Assembly (NCBI GenBank): GCA_020851795.1
Contig: JADZCA010000120.1
Coordinates: 1-64,000, forward strand
DNA length: 64,000 nucleotides
Direction: 5' to 3'
Source of the DNA: Planctomycetota bacterium
GTDB taxonomy: Bacteria > Planctomycetota > PLA2 > JAEUHO01
The notes beneath the pieces are model-generated. The model saw nothing but the letters and a program-made list of their open reading frames with translations, was not told the origin of the DNA and did not search any database. Numbering within the stretch: the first letter of the stretch is position 1; each line of letters opens with the position of its first letter. Below are positions 1-8,183 of the stretch, one piece after another. The translations under genes and the position numbers were made by a program.

Positions 1-69
1 CGCTCGCCTCGCCTGCCCGTAGAGGCGCCGAGCGACGCACCGCGCGCGCGCCGTAGCTGCCTCCGTCAC

Positions 70-122
70 GAGCCCGAGGCCGCACCCCCGGGCTTCTCGG
101 GAGCCTTACGCCGACAGGCTCC
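70..122 (-). terminator. Possible terminator hairpins downstream of the first gene
   Basis: Directly after the stop codon of the 122-1870 gene, reading on the minus strand, come two inverted repeats: GGAGCCT/AGGCTCC (100-106 with 116-122, 9-nt loop) and AGCCCG/CGGGCT (71-76 with 89-94). There is no T tract, so intrinsic termination is uncertain. I see no gene in positions 1-121. Confidence 0.3.
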
Positions 123-1870
123 TAGCGGCGCTCCGGTTCCGTCAGGAGCTTCGAGCCGACCGAGAGCGCCTCGTGCACGGGCTCGGGCAGACCGAGCTCG
201 AGCAGACGGTCCCCCATCGACGACCACGCCCGCCGGATGTCGCGCTCGGCCGCGTCGGCCACCGCAGGCGCCACGTGCACGGTCTGCGCCGCCGCCACGC
301 CCCGCAGCAGCGCAGGCAGGAGACCACCGTCGTCGGTCTGCGCGTGCAGGATCGCACCGTAGTCGCGCATCCGCCGGAACGCGTCCACCCACGGCGAGAG
401 CTGCTCGGCGACCGCGCGCACCTCCACCGACGCCGACGCCCACCCCTCGCGCCAGGCGAGCGGGAAGTGGTCCTCGAGCCACGCCTGCGCCTTCTCGACC
501 GCGACCTCCTTCGCGCGTTCGACGTAGAGGTCCCACAGACGACGGGACGTCTCCTCGACCAGCACGGCCACCGCCCGATGACGCGCGACGTAGCTCTCCT
601 TGGCGCGCGCCGTGCGCTCGACGGCGGCCCGGGTCTCCGCCACCGTCGTCTCGTAGGGCACCGCCTCGCCTTCCTCCGTCGCCTGCGCCGCCACGCGCTC
701 CTCCGCCGCCAGCAGGCGTTCCAGCCGCGCGACGTCGGCCGCGGTCGCCCGCGCAGGCTCGGGCTCCCGTCCACGGACGGGCGTCGCGACGACCACGTCG
801 GGCACGTCGGAGGCCGGGTCGTCGGGCGGGAAGAACGAGACGTCCGGGGCCGCCGGCTCGACGGCCGGACGGGCGGCGACGACCGCCCGCTCGGCCGCGG
901 CGGCTGCCGCGCTCGCGGGGCCCGCGTCGCGGACGAGGCCGGCCTCGTGGAGCGCGGCGAGGTGCGCCGCGAGGCGGCTCGAGCCGCGCTCGAACCCGCC
1001 GGCCGCGTCGCGCTCGATCGGGACGAGCGCATCGGCCAGCGTCCTCCACGCGGCCTCCTCGCGCGCCAGCGGCGCCTCGCGGGCGCCGATCGCCTCCGCC
1101 CACCGACCGTGCTCCTCGATGCGGCGGCGCATCCACGAGGTCGCGAAACGACGGCGGTCGCGTTCGGCGACGGCTTGCTCGCTCTCGCCGCGGGCGAGGT
1201 TGACGAGCGTGGTCAGGAGGCGCGCCGACGCGAGCGTCGCCTCGTCGTCGCCGTCGTCGGTCGGCGGAGGCGGCGGCGGGGCGCCGTCGCCGAGGAAGAG
1301 GTCGATCCCGCCCTCGACGGGCGCGAAGTGGTAGCGGCGGCCATGGTCGGTCGTCGGCGCGTCCACCTCGGTCGTGTCGTAGGCGAGCCCGTACGACTTC
1401 GGCTGATAGCCGTCGTCGAAGGACGCGTCGAACTCGACGGAGAACGCGGCGGGCAGCGTCTGCCACTCGCCCTGCGCCTGCCCGGGCTCGAGCGCCCTCG
1501 CGAGCCAAGCGCCGTCGGCCCGGCGCCGGACCGCGTAGCGCACGGTGATCGAGGTGCGGTTGACGACGGTGACCACGCCCTTCGTGCGGGTCGGGGGCGG
1601 CGGGGGCGGCGGCGGCGTCCGGGTGCACGAGACCGTCCCGAGCCCTTGGAAGTGGCTGCGGTTGACGCCCTGGGCCTCGTCGTAGGACGCGTAGGGCCCG
1701 AACCAGCGCTGGCCGCCCATGCGCTGGAATCCGCCCGGGCTCTCGAGCCAGCACTCGTCGCCCGCGGAGGCCGGCGCAGCACCGACGACGAGCGCGGCGA
1801 TCACGCACAGCGCCGCGCAGAGGCCACGACCGCGACGACGACGAACGGCCGAAGTGAGGATCGCGCCCAT
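122..1870 (-). CDS. Secreted protein of unknown function, Pro-rich linkers
   Basis: I do not recognise a named family. The 582-residue product starts with a clear Sec signal peptide (MGAILTSA, basic patch, about 20 hydrophobic residues, cut near APASA-GDE). A short Cys-containing N-terminal domain follows (DECWLESPGG), then a polyproline stretch near residue 90, an apparently beta-rich domain around 95-200 and a second polyproline linker. From about 230 the protein is Ala/Glu/Arg-rich and probably helical. An ATG 34 codons further upstream is open in frame, but the start at 1870 is preferred: it opens the signal peptide, has GGAGG 7 nt upstream, and a -10-like TACGCT lies at 1896-1901 on the minus strand. 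Extracytoplasmic location is inferred from the signal peptide. The role is unknown. Confidence 0.75.
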   Translation of the reverse strand: MGAILTSAVRRRRGRGLCAALCVIAALVVGAAPASAGDECWLESPGGFQRMGGQRWFGPYASYDEAQGVNRSHFQGLGTVSCTRTPPPPPPPPTRTKGVVTVVNRTSITVRYAVRRRADGAWLARALEPGQAQGEWQTLPAAFSVEFDASFDDGYQPKSYGLAYDTTEVDAPTTDHGRRYHFAPVEGGIDLFLGDGAPPPPPPTDDGDDEATLASARLLTTLVNLARGESEQAVAERDRRRFATSWMRRRIEEHGRWAEAIGAREAPLAREEAAWRTLADALVPIERDAAGGFERGSSRLAAHLAALHEAGLVRDAGPASAAAAAAERAVVAARPAVEPAAPDVSFFPPDDPASDVPDVVVATPVRGREPEPARATAADVARLERLLAAEERVAAQATEEGEAVPYETTVAETRAAVERTARAKESYVARHRAVAVLVEETSRRLWDLYVERAKEVAVEKAQAWLEDHFPLAWREGWASASVEVRAVAEQLSPWVDAFRRMRDYGAILHAQTDDGGLLPALLRGVAAAQTVHVAPAVADAAERDIRRAWSSMGDRLLELGLPEPVHEALSVGSKLLTEPERR

Positions 1871-1975
1871 GGCAGCGCCTCCGTCCGGGGCCTGCAGCGT
1901 AGGCCCGTGGCGAGAGCGGCGCGGCAGGAAACCGCGAACACCGGGCCCCGGCCCGGTCCACGCCGCGGGCACGCC

Positions 1976-3970
1976 TCAGCGCGCGCGGTCCTCGGCTACC
2001 CCGTCCGAAGGGGGCGTCGGCCAGGCCGCCTCGACCGGGTGTTCCTCGGTGCCGCCTCCGTCCGACCACGGCACACGCACGGAAGCCCCGCCGCGCGCGA
2101 CGCGCGTGAGGACGAGCGCCGCGCCCGGCTGCGGTGGGCGGCGCAGCCCCACCCGCACGACCGTGTCGCCCGGGACCCAGAGATCGTCGCCGCCGTCTGC
2201 CCCCCCCTCCCAAGCCACGCGCACGCGCTCCCGCGCGAACCCCGAGAGGCGCAGCGACACGCTCCGCGCCGGCGGCACCACGACATCGCCGACGTCGACC
2301 GGGCGGCCCGCCGGCCCCGCGGGCACCTCGACGGCGACCTCGCCGTGGACCGTCGTCCAGACACGCAGCGTCGTGGCGTCGGGCGGCACGCCCTCGAGGC
2401 GGAAGCGGCCCGTGCGGGGCGTCGCCCGCTCGGCCCACGTCCAGACCCCTGACTCCACCCCGACGCCCGACCACGGCCAGCCGTCGGGGCGCACGAAGTG
2501 GTGGTGCGCGTGGTCCCCGCAGTCCCACGACGGGTCGTGCGCGACGACGATCCGCCCCTCGACGATCCGCCCGGCGGGGAAGCGTAGCGTCGCCGTCGAG
2601 GTCGTCGGCCCCTCCCGCACGTCGACGACCGCTTCGAGGGAGGCCGCGCAGCGCATCTCCCCGAAGTCCACGACGCGCTCGGCGAATGCGGTCCGGCTCG
2701 CCGGGAGGACGGCGCGCACGCGGTAGCGCCCCGGCGCGAGCGCGACGACGGAGAGCCGCCCCTGCGCGTCGGCCGAGAGGTCGCGGATCCCGGTCCAGTC
2801 CTGCCCCACCTCGTAGCCCTGCGCCTCGAGCGCGACCCCACCGAGAAGCCGGGCGAGGCGTCGGCGGCGCGCGCCCGCGGGGTCGCCGTCCGCGGGCGTC
2901 GGCCACGGGACGGGCAGGCCGTCCTCCGACACGAGCGGCGCGTCGAGCGGCGCGATCAGCGCCCTCGCGCCCGCCGCGGCGCTCCCGTCGGGCGCGACGA
3001 AGGCGAGGTCGAGCGCGCCGTCGCTCGAGTCCGGGGCGAGCGCGACGTCGAGCCCCGCCTCGCCACCGCGACGAACGGGCACCGTCGTCGTGGCGCGGCC
3101 CCGCGCCACCACGACGAGCTGGCGCGAAGGGGGCTCCTCGCCCTCCCCGACGTCGTCGTCGATCGCGACTTCGAGCTGGAACGAGCCATCGGGGGCGCTC
3201 GTCGTCCCCGGTGTGCCCCACGAGGCGAACGGGCCGTCGGCGTCCTCGAGGAACACGCCCGCCCCGGCGAGCGGACGCCCCTCGTCGTCGCGCACGCGTC
3301 CCGAGAAGACGGCGATCGCACCGCACGCGGGGACGGCGGTGAGGACGAGCTCGGGCGGGACGGGATCCGGAGGGCGCTCGAACGCGGGCACGACGAGCCC
3401 GTCGGCGCCGCACAGCGAGACCTGCAACGTCGCGTGCCACCACGCCTCCACGTCCTCGGCGGTGAGCTCGACGACCCCGTCTCCGCGGAGCACGCCCCGC
3501 ACGCGCTCGACGGGGTCGCCCTCGGCCCGGTCCGCCTCGTGCCGGACGAGGCTCCAGTAGCCCCAGGTTGCGGTCGTGAGGTCCGACGGCTCGGGCGGTA
3601 GCGTTCCGTGCGGGATCCGCACGCGCACCCGCACGACGACCGGGCCCGCACGCCCCGCGTCGAGGGGCGCCGGATCGGGCGTCGTGTACACGTCGGGCGG
3701 CGCGGGCTCCGAGCGCGACGGGGGCGGCTCGTCGGCCGCGGCGGGCTCGGCCCCGATGCCCCCCACCGCGTCCCCGGTCGCCTCGCCCGTCCCCGCCGAT
3801 CGCGCGCTTCCCCGTCCCGCAAGCGCGTGCGTCGCCCCACCCGCGTCGCGCGCGCGGGGCGACGGGGCGTCGCGCCGTGCGTCCCACGCGCGCGCGCCGA
3901 CGAGCCCGAGCCCCGCCGCGAGCGCGGCGGCGAGCAGGGCGGCGAGCACGGGTCCGCGGCGAGCGGTCAC
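1976..3970 (-). CDS. Membrane-anchored protein with carboxypeptidase-regulatory-like (Cna-B type) domains
   Basis: The 664-residue protein begins with a short basic segment and a hydrophobic signal anchor (about residues 6-30). A Gly/Ala/Pro-rich spacer and several beta-sandwich segments follow. The clearest segment has the pattern 'SGRVRDDEGRPLAGAGVFL...DGSFQLEV' (middle of the protein), typical of carboxypeptidase-regulatory-like/Cna-B domains found in secreted proteins. Later segments repeat the 'PGRYRVRAVL' and 'RTGRFRLEGVPP' patterns. Function is probably structural or binding; no catalytic motif is seen. The open frame continues upstream through the antisense of the tRNA gene, so the true start must be later. 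I chose GTG 3970 because it opens the signal anchor and a TAGCGT hexamer sits 7 nt before it with no Shine-Dalgarno. Confidence 0.75.
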   Translation of the reverse strand: MTARRGPVLAALLAAALAAGLGLVGARAWDARRDAPSPRARDAGGATHALAGRGSARSAGTGEATGDAVGGIGAEPAAADEPPPSRSEPAPPDVYTTPDPAPLDAGRAGPVVVRVRVRIPHGTLPPEPSDLTTATWGYWSLVRHEADRAEGDPVERVRGVLRGDGVVELTAEDVEAWWHATLQVSLCGADGLVVPAFERPPDPVPPELVLTAVPACGAIAVFSGRVRDDEGRPLAGAGVFLEDADGPFASWGTPGTTSAPDGSFQLEVAIDDDVGEGEEPPSRQLVVVARGRATTTVPVRRGGEAGLDVALAPDSSDGALDLAFVAPDGSAAAGARALIAPLDAPLVSEDGLPVPWPTPADGDPAGARRRRLARLLGGVALEAQGYEVGQDWTGIRDLSADAQGRLSVVALAPGRYRVRAVLPASRTAFAERVVDFGEMRCAASLEAVVDVREGPTTSTATLRFPAGRIVEGRIVVAHDPSWDCGDHAHHHFVRPDGWPWSGVGVESGVWTWAERATPRTGRFRLEGVPPDATTLRVWTTVHGEVAVEVPAGPAGRPVDVGDVVVPPARSVSLRLSGFARERVRVAWEGGADGGDDLWVPGDTVVRVGLRRPPQPGAALVLTRVARGGASVRVPWSDGGGTEEHPVEAAWPTPPSDGVAEDRAR

Positions 3971-3977
3971 GGCGGCG

Positions 3978-3983
3978 ACGCTA
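3978..3983 (-). promoter_or_regulatory. -10 element (TAGCGT), leaderless-type
   Basis: TAGCGT on the minus strand ends 7 nt before the GTG start at 3970. No purine-rich ribosome site fits between them, so the transcript would begin at or next to the start codon. No recognisable -35. Confidence 0.45.
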
Positions 3984-4076
3984 CCACCGCCGTGCCGTCG
4001 GCGGCGGCACCCGACCGGCGGTCCCGCGCTGGCCCTCCGAGCGACCCGGCGATAGCCTCGGGTCTTCGTCCTTCGC

Positions 4077-4164
4077 GCCGAAGTGGCGGAACCGGCAGAC
4101 GCACGGGTTTCAAAAACCCGAGCCCCTTCATCGGGGCGTGGGGGTTCGAGTCCCCCCTTCGGCA
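4077..4164 (+). tRNA. tRNA-Leu, anticodon CAA
   Basis: The sequence folds as a class II tRNA of 88 nt. The acceptor stem GCCGAAG pairs with CTTCGGC and the discriminator is A. The anticodon stem CGGGT/ACCCG encloses the loop TTCAAAA, with anticodon CAA at 4111-4113. A long variable arm (GCCCC..GGGGC) and a GTTCGAGTC T-loop region follow. CAA reads UUG leucine codons. The 3' CCA is not encoded (CTC follows), so it must be added post-transcriptionally. A TAGCCT hexamer at 4053-4058 is a plausible -10. The gene converges on the next one, whose stop codon begins 2 nt after the tRNA. Confidence 0.97.
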
Positions 4165-4165
4165 C

Positions 4166-5497
4166 TCACTTGACCGCGGGGCCCTCGCCCTCGGGAGGCG
4201 GGAGCGGCGGCGCCTCGGAGGGCGTCGTCTCCCCCGCGGTGGTCGGCGCCGCGTCGGCGGGGAGACCGTCGAGGAGGCGCAGCCGCCCCTTCTCCGCGAG
4301 CAGCGCGAAGAGGTTGAGCGCCGTGACGTAGGCGCGGACCCAAGGCGTCCAGTCGGCGCCGCCCCCCGCCATCTTCATCGCCATGTTCTCGCCGTTGCGG
4401 AACGACTCGCAGCTGGTGCCGCCGGCGTGCAGACAGATGCAGTCGAGCGCTCCGGTCTCCGGGTCCTGCGCCTCGACGATCCGCGGGAGCACCGTCTTCT
4501 CGAACTCGGCGCGCGCCTTGCCGCCGAGCTGCAGCGTCGCGAGCGCCCCGAAGAAGACGCCGTGCGGCGCCGAGCCGTGCCCCTCGGGGAGGTCGGCGAC
4601 CTTGCGCTCGAGGAACGACGCCGTCCGTTGCAGCGACTTGTCGCGCGCAGGCACGCCCAGGGCGCGCAGCGCGACGTACGAACCGGCCGTGCGAGCGGCC
4701 TGCGTGACGTCGCCGTCGAACCCACCGCCCTTCTGGCTGGGGTCGTACGGGTACGTCCCCAACGAGGTCGCGCTCGCCGCGTAGTACGCCTTGGCCTTGA
4801 CGACGACCGGGTCCAAGGCCTTGCCCGCGACCGCGCGCGCCAACCCCAGCGCGGTGCAGGCCCAGTTCGAGGCGGACAGCAAGGTCGCCGGGTACTTCAT
4901 CGTCCCGCCGCCCGGGAGCGGGATCTCGGGGATGCGCGGACGCCCCTGCTGATCGTGGCCGAAGCCCCCGTCGCCCTGCTGATGGCGTGCGAGCAGGTCG
5001 GCGACGGTGCGCAGGCGGCGCGCCGCCTCCGTGCGGCGCTCCTTGCGCGCGATCATCTCGGCGTAGAGGACCCCCGCCGCGCCGAGCGACCAGGTCGTCT
5101 GGCTCCACTCGAACGACGCCATCGGGTCGTCCCCGGCCTTCGCCTTGCGTGCGAGCCCCGCCTCGGCGCCGTCCACGTAGCGGCCGATCGCCGCGAGCGC
5201 CCGATCGAGGCGGTCGGCGTGCACGGTGCCCTTGGTCCCCGTCGGGTCGAGCAGGAAGCACAGCGACGCGATCGAGAGCGTGAACACCCGGTGCTGCTCG
5301 TTCATGTCGCGGGCGCCCGTCGCGCAGTCCTCGTCGAGGCGGCGCATCGCGCGCACGATCACCTCGGCGCGGGTCGCCGCCGCGGCCTTCTTGCCCTTGG
5401 GTGCGTCGGCGGCCCGCGACGGCGCCGCCGTGGCCAGGAGGAGCGCGAGCGCGACGAGGAGGAGGGTCCGCAGCGGCACGACCGTCAGTCTACGCAT
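4166..5497 (-). CDS. Secreted prenyltransferase/squalene-cyclase-like alpha/alpha barrel repeat protein
   Basis: The 443-residue product has a signal peptide (MRRLTVVPLR, hydrophobic core, cut after SRA-AD). The body shows repeats typical of the terpenoid cyclase/protein prenyltransferase alpha-alpha toroid fold, seen as 'QGDGGFGHD' and 'YDPSQKGGGFDGD' Gly/Asp turns spaced by pairs of helices. No DxDD cyclase motif is visible, so enzymatic cyclisation is unlikely; exported proteins with this fold are often scaffolds or of unknown role. Two cysteines in 'CICLHAGG' and one in 'CESFRNG' could form a disulfide. The tail is Pro/Glu-rich. The start at 5497 was chosen over one 12 codons upstream because it opens the signal peptide. 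It overlaps the end of the upstream gene by 8 nt, so the two are probably co-translated. Confidence 0.75.
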   Translation of the reverse strand: MRRLTVVPLRTLLLVALALLLATAAPSRAADAPKGKKAAAATRAEVIVRAMRRLDEDCATGARDMNEQHRVFTLSIASLCFLLDPTGTKGTVHADRLDRALAAIGRYVDGAEAGLARKAKAGDDPMASFEWSQTTWSLGAAGVLYAEMIARKERRTEAARRLRTVADLLARHQQGDGGFGHDQQGRPRIPEIPLPGGGTMKYPATLLSASNWACTALGLARAVAGKALDPVVVKAKAYYAASATSLGTYPYDPSQKGGGFDGDVTQAARTAGSYVALRALGVPARDKSLQRTASFLERKVADLPEGHGSAPHGVFFGALATLQLGGKARAEFEKTVLPRIVEAQDPETGALDCICLHAGGTSCESFRNGENMAMKMAGGGADWTPWVRAYVTALNLFALLAEKGRLRLLDGLPADAAPTTAGETTPSEAPPLPPPEGEGPAVK

Positions 5498-6755
5498 CGC
5501 GTGGCCGCGCCCCCACCGGTCGCCCGCGCGCACGCAGGCCGGCGGCGCACTCCTCGCAGAGCCCGTGGGTGACGGAGAGCCGCCCCCACGGCACCAGCGG
5601 CAGGAACTGCTGCACCGGGAGCCAGCGTCGGTCCGCGCCGCGCACGCGCTGGCACCACGCGCAGACGCAGACGAGCCCGTCGCGCGCGTCGAGGTGCGTG
5701 ACCAGCGGCCCGTCGCCCCCGGGCGCGTCGAGGCGGCGGGCGACGGCCTCCGCCAGGGCGGCGTGGTCGCGCAGCAGCCGCTGGCGGAGGTCGTCGAGCA
5801 GCCGCAGGTCCTCCGGCGCCACGCCCGCGGCGGGCTCGAGGCCGCGGCGGAACGCGTCGAGCTCGACGAGGCGTTCGAGCGCCGCGCCCGCCGCGGCGTC
5901 GTAGGCCCGCCTCACGAGCGCCTCGCCGTCGGGCCGGCCCCGCAGCGCGGTCGCGACCTCGACCGCCGCGCGCAGCTGTCGCGCGGGCGGCGGCGCGCCG
6001 CGGGCCCGCGACTCGACGTGCTCGAGCGCGCGGGCGACGGCGGCGTCCGCCTCGGGGGCGCCGGTGGCGAGCGCGAGCCGCGCCTCGACGACGAGCCGCT
6101 CGACCTGCCCCGCCGTCGAGGGCGGCGGGCCCGCGCGCAGCGACGCGGCGACGTCGTCCGCGCGCCCGGCGTCGAGCAGCACGTCCACCCGGAGGAGCCA
6201 GAGCCCCCCCACGAGCCCGGGGAACGCCGAGCTGTCGAGGTCGTCGGCGGCGGCGTCCACCCAACGCAGCGCCGCTTCAGCGTCGCCCTCGAGGTGGCAC
6301 GCCACGGCGCGGTGGCGGGCCACGATCGAACGCAGCGACCTCGCTCGCTCGGGACCGACCCGGTCGCGGAGCGCGTCGAGCGCGTCGGCCGTCGCGACCA
6401 CGGACGCGCGGTCCTCGGCCCACCCGTACAGGTGCCCGAGCAGGTCGAGCACGACCGCCTCGCCCCACGGATCGCCCGCCGCGCGCATGAGGGCCTGCGC
6501 CCGCCGCGCCGCGAGCAGCGCCTCCGCCTCGCGCCCGTCGTTGACGCACAGCCAGGCGAGGTTGCTCCACGCGGCGCGCTCGGCCCGCCCCCCCGAGCCC
6601 CGCGCGGCCACCGTCACCTCGCGCAGCCGCGCGACGGCGAGCGCGCGGTCCCCGGCCCGGTCGGCGACCCGCGCGGCGGCGACCGCATCGGCCCACGCCG
6701 CCTCGGCGGCGATGCGCGGGTCGTCGTGCTGCGGGTCGCCGGCCCCGTCGGTCAT
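5490..6755 (-). CDS. TPR protein with C-terminal CxC-x2-C/CxxC zinc-ribbon-like module
   Basis: The cytoplasmic 421-residue protein has no signal peptide. Residues about 15-260 form Ala/Arg/Leu-rich helical pairs consistent with tetratricopeptide repeats ('AAWSNLAWLCVNDGREAEAL'). Residues 361-405 carry C363, C365, C368 ('CVCAWCQRVR') and C400, C403 ('HGLCEECAAG'), with Trp, Val and His between. This arrangement resembles the small 'CAWC..R..W...SHGICPEC' module often found at the ends of bacterial PAS, histidine kinase and response regulator proteins, where it is presumed to bind zinc. Finding it on a TPR scaffold suggests a signalling or sensing adaptor rather than an enzyme. It precedes the secreted barrel-protein gene and overlaps it by 8 nt. 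Confidence 0.7.
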   Translation of the reverse strand: MTDGAGDPQHDDPRIAAEAAWADAVAAARVADRAGDRALAVARLREVTVAARGSGGRAERAAWSNLAWLCVNDGREAEALLAARRAQALMRAAGDPWGEAVVLDLLGHLYGWAEDRASVVATADALDALRDRVGPERARSLRSIVARHRAVACHLEGDAEAALRWVDAAADDLDSSAFPGLVGGLWLLRVDVLLDAGRADDVAASLRAGPPPSTAGQVERLVVEARLALATGAPEADAAVARALEHVESRARGAPPPARQLRAAVEVATALRGRPDGEALVRRAYDAAAGAALERLVELDAFRRGLEPAAGVAPEDLRLLDDLRQRLLRDHAALAEAVARRLDAPGGDGPLVTHLDARDGLVCVCAWCQRVRGADRRWLPVQQFLPLVPWGRLSVTHGLCEECAAGLRARGRPVGARPRDA

Positions 6756-6869
6756 CGTCGGACGCGTCTCCCGGCGGCCGCCCCGCGCTCTTCGCCGTGC
6801 TCGGGACCGCGCCGAACGAGAGGCTACCCGGGGTCGAGGCCTTCCCCCCGTCCCGTCCGCAGGCCTTTC

Positions 6870-8102
6870 TCAGCCGCCGGACCGCTCGAGGAGCACCGCC
6901 TCGGCCGCGCGCCGCCCGGACTCGAGCGCGCCCTGCAACGACGGGTGCGTGCGGTGGTCGCCCGCGACGTAGAGCCCGCGGCGCACGCGGGCCCCGCGTT
7001 GCGGGTCGGTCGGCGGGAGGAAGCTCGGGAGCGCTTGCGGCACCGCGAGCGCGCGCAGGAGCCGCCAGCGACGCACCTCGTCGCCGAACCAGCCCGACAG
7101 CTCGCGCCGCACCGCCTCGGGGTCCACCGGGCCGCTCCCGAGCACCGTCGCGTGGACGAGCGCCGCCCCGGCGGGCGCGTACTCGGGCGCGACAGCGGAG
7201 AGCACCGAGAGGTCGTTGACCAGCCCACCGGGCTCGGCGTTGAGCACGAGGACCGGCTCGGAGAGCGGCGCGCGCTCGGCGGCGAAGTGCAGGCAGGTGA
7301 CCCCGCGCATCGGGGGCACCGGCAGCCCGAGCAGCGCGTGCGCCTCGGGCGCCTCGGTCGCGACGACGACCGCGGAGGCCGCGACCGGCTCGCCCGTGGA
7401 GAGCGTGACGCGACCGTCCGCCACCGCCTCGACGCGTGCGCCGGTGCGCACGGACCCCGACGGCAGTCGCGCGGCGAGCTGCGCGGGCACGGCGCCCATC
7501 CCGTCGGCCGGCAGCGTCGCGTCCCCGATCGCGAAGGCGCGGAAGAGGAACTCGAAGAGCCGGCTCGACGTCGCGAGCTCGCGCTCGAGGAACACGCCGC
7601 CGAAGAACGGCCGGAAGAAGCGGTCCACCATCGCGGGCGAGAAGCCGCGCTCGAGCAGCCGCGCCTCGGTGGAGACCTCGGGCCGCGCGAGGAGGGCCAC
7701 GGGGTCGGCGGCGAGCACGTCGCCGCGCAGCGCGCCGACGCGACGCTTGTCGGCGAGCGAGCCGATCGGCGAGAACAGCGCGCCGACGGCCTTGAACGGC
7801 CGGCGCCAGGGGTCCACGGTGCGGTGGAAGCGGCCCTGAAAGCGCACCAGCGCCCCGGGCTCGAAGCGGCGCAGGCGCAGCGCCGCGAGGTCGAGCACCC
7901 GCGCGACCTCCGGGTACGAGGTCAGGAGCACTTGGAACCCGCGGTCGAGCCGGAACCCGTCCACGACGTCGGTGCGCACGCGCCCGCCGACGCCGTCGGA
8001 GGCCTCGAGCACGAGCACCGGGGCGCCGCGGTCGGCGAGGTGGCGCGCGCACGCGAGCCCGGCGACGCCGGCGCCGACCACGACGACAGGGGTGCTTGCC
8101 AT
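6870..8102 (-). CDS. FAD-dependent amine-oxidase/protoporphyrinogen-oxidase-like oxidoreductase
   Basis: The 410-residue flavoprotein opens with the dinucleotide-binding motif 'VVGAGVAGLACARHL', an acidic strand end ('VLEASDGVGGRVRT') with the GG-doublet, and a C-terminal FAD motif 'GLYVAGDHRTHPSLQGALESG'. This is the flavin amine oxidase superfamily layout (also protoporphyrinogen oxidase and phytoene desaturase relatives). The substrate cannot be told from sequence. There is no signal peptide, so it is cytoplasmic. ATG 8102 is preceded by GAGGAT and by a TAGCCT hexamer (8137-8142), so it probably has its own promoter. It is separated from its neighbours by 81 and 114 nt. Confidence 0.85.
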   Translation of the reverse strand: MASTPVVVVGAGVAGLACARHLADRGAPVLVLEASDGVGGRVRTDVVDGFRLDRGFQVLLTSYPEVARVLDLAALRLRRFEPGALVRFQGRFHRTVDPWRRPFKAVGALFSPIGSLADKRRVGALRGDVLAADPVALLARPEVSTEARLLERGFSPAMVDRFFRPFFGGVFLERELATSSRLFEFLFRAFAIGDATLPADGMGAVPAQLAARLPSGSVRTGARVEAVADGRVTLSTGEPVAASAVVVATEAPEAHALLGLPVPPMRGVTCLHFAAERAPLSEPVLVLNAEPGGLVNDLSVLSAVAPEYAPAGAALVHATVLGSGPVDPEAVRRELSGWFGDEVRRWRLLRALAVPQALPSFLPPTDPQRGARVRRGLYVAGDHRTHPSLQGALESGRRAAEAVLLERSGG

Positions 8103-8183
8103 GGCGGGGATCCTCGGGCGGGCGCGTCGCCCGTCGAGGCTACCGACGCGGCGGCGACGCGGCGAACGCGGGCGGAGCGCTGC

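Noticed and set aside
66..3887. A 1273-codon minus-strand frame spanning the first two genes
   Set aside because: Arg-rich shadow in a different frame; both underlying genes have signal peptides and sensible codon use.
3971..4165. N-terminal extension of the 1976-3970 gene to ATG 4165
   Set aside because: It would be the antisense of the tRNA-Leu gene and would bury the signal anchor.
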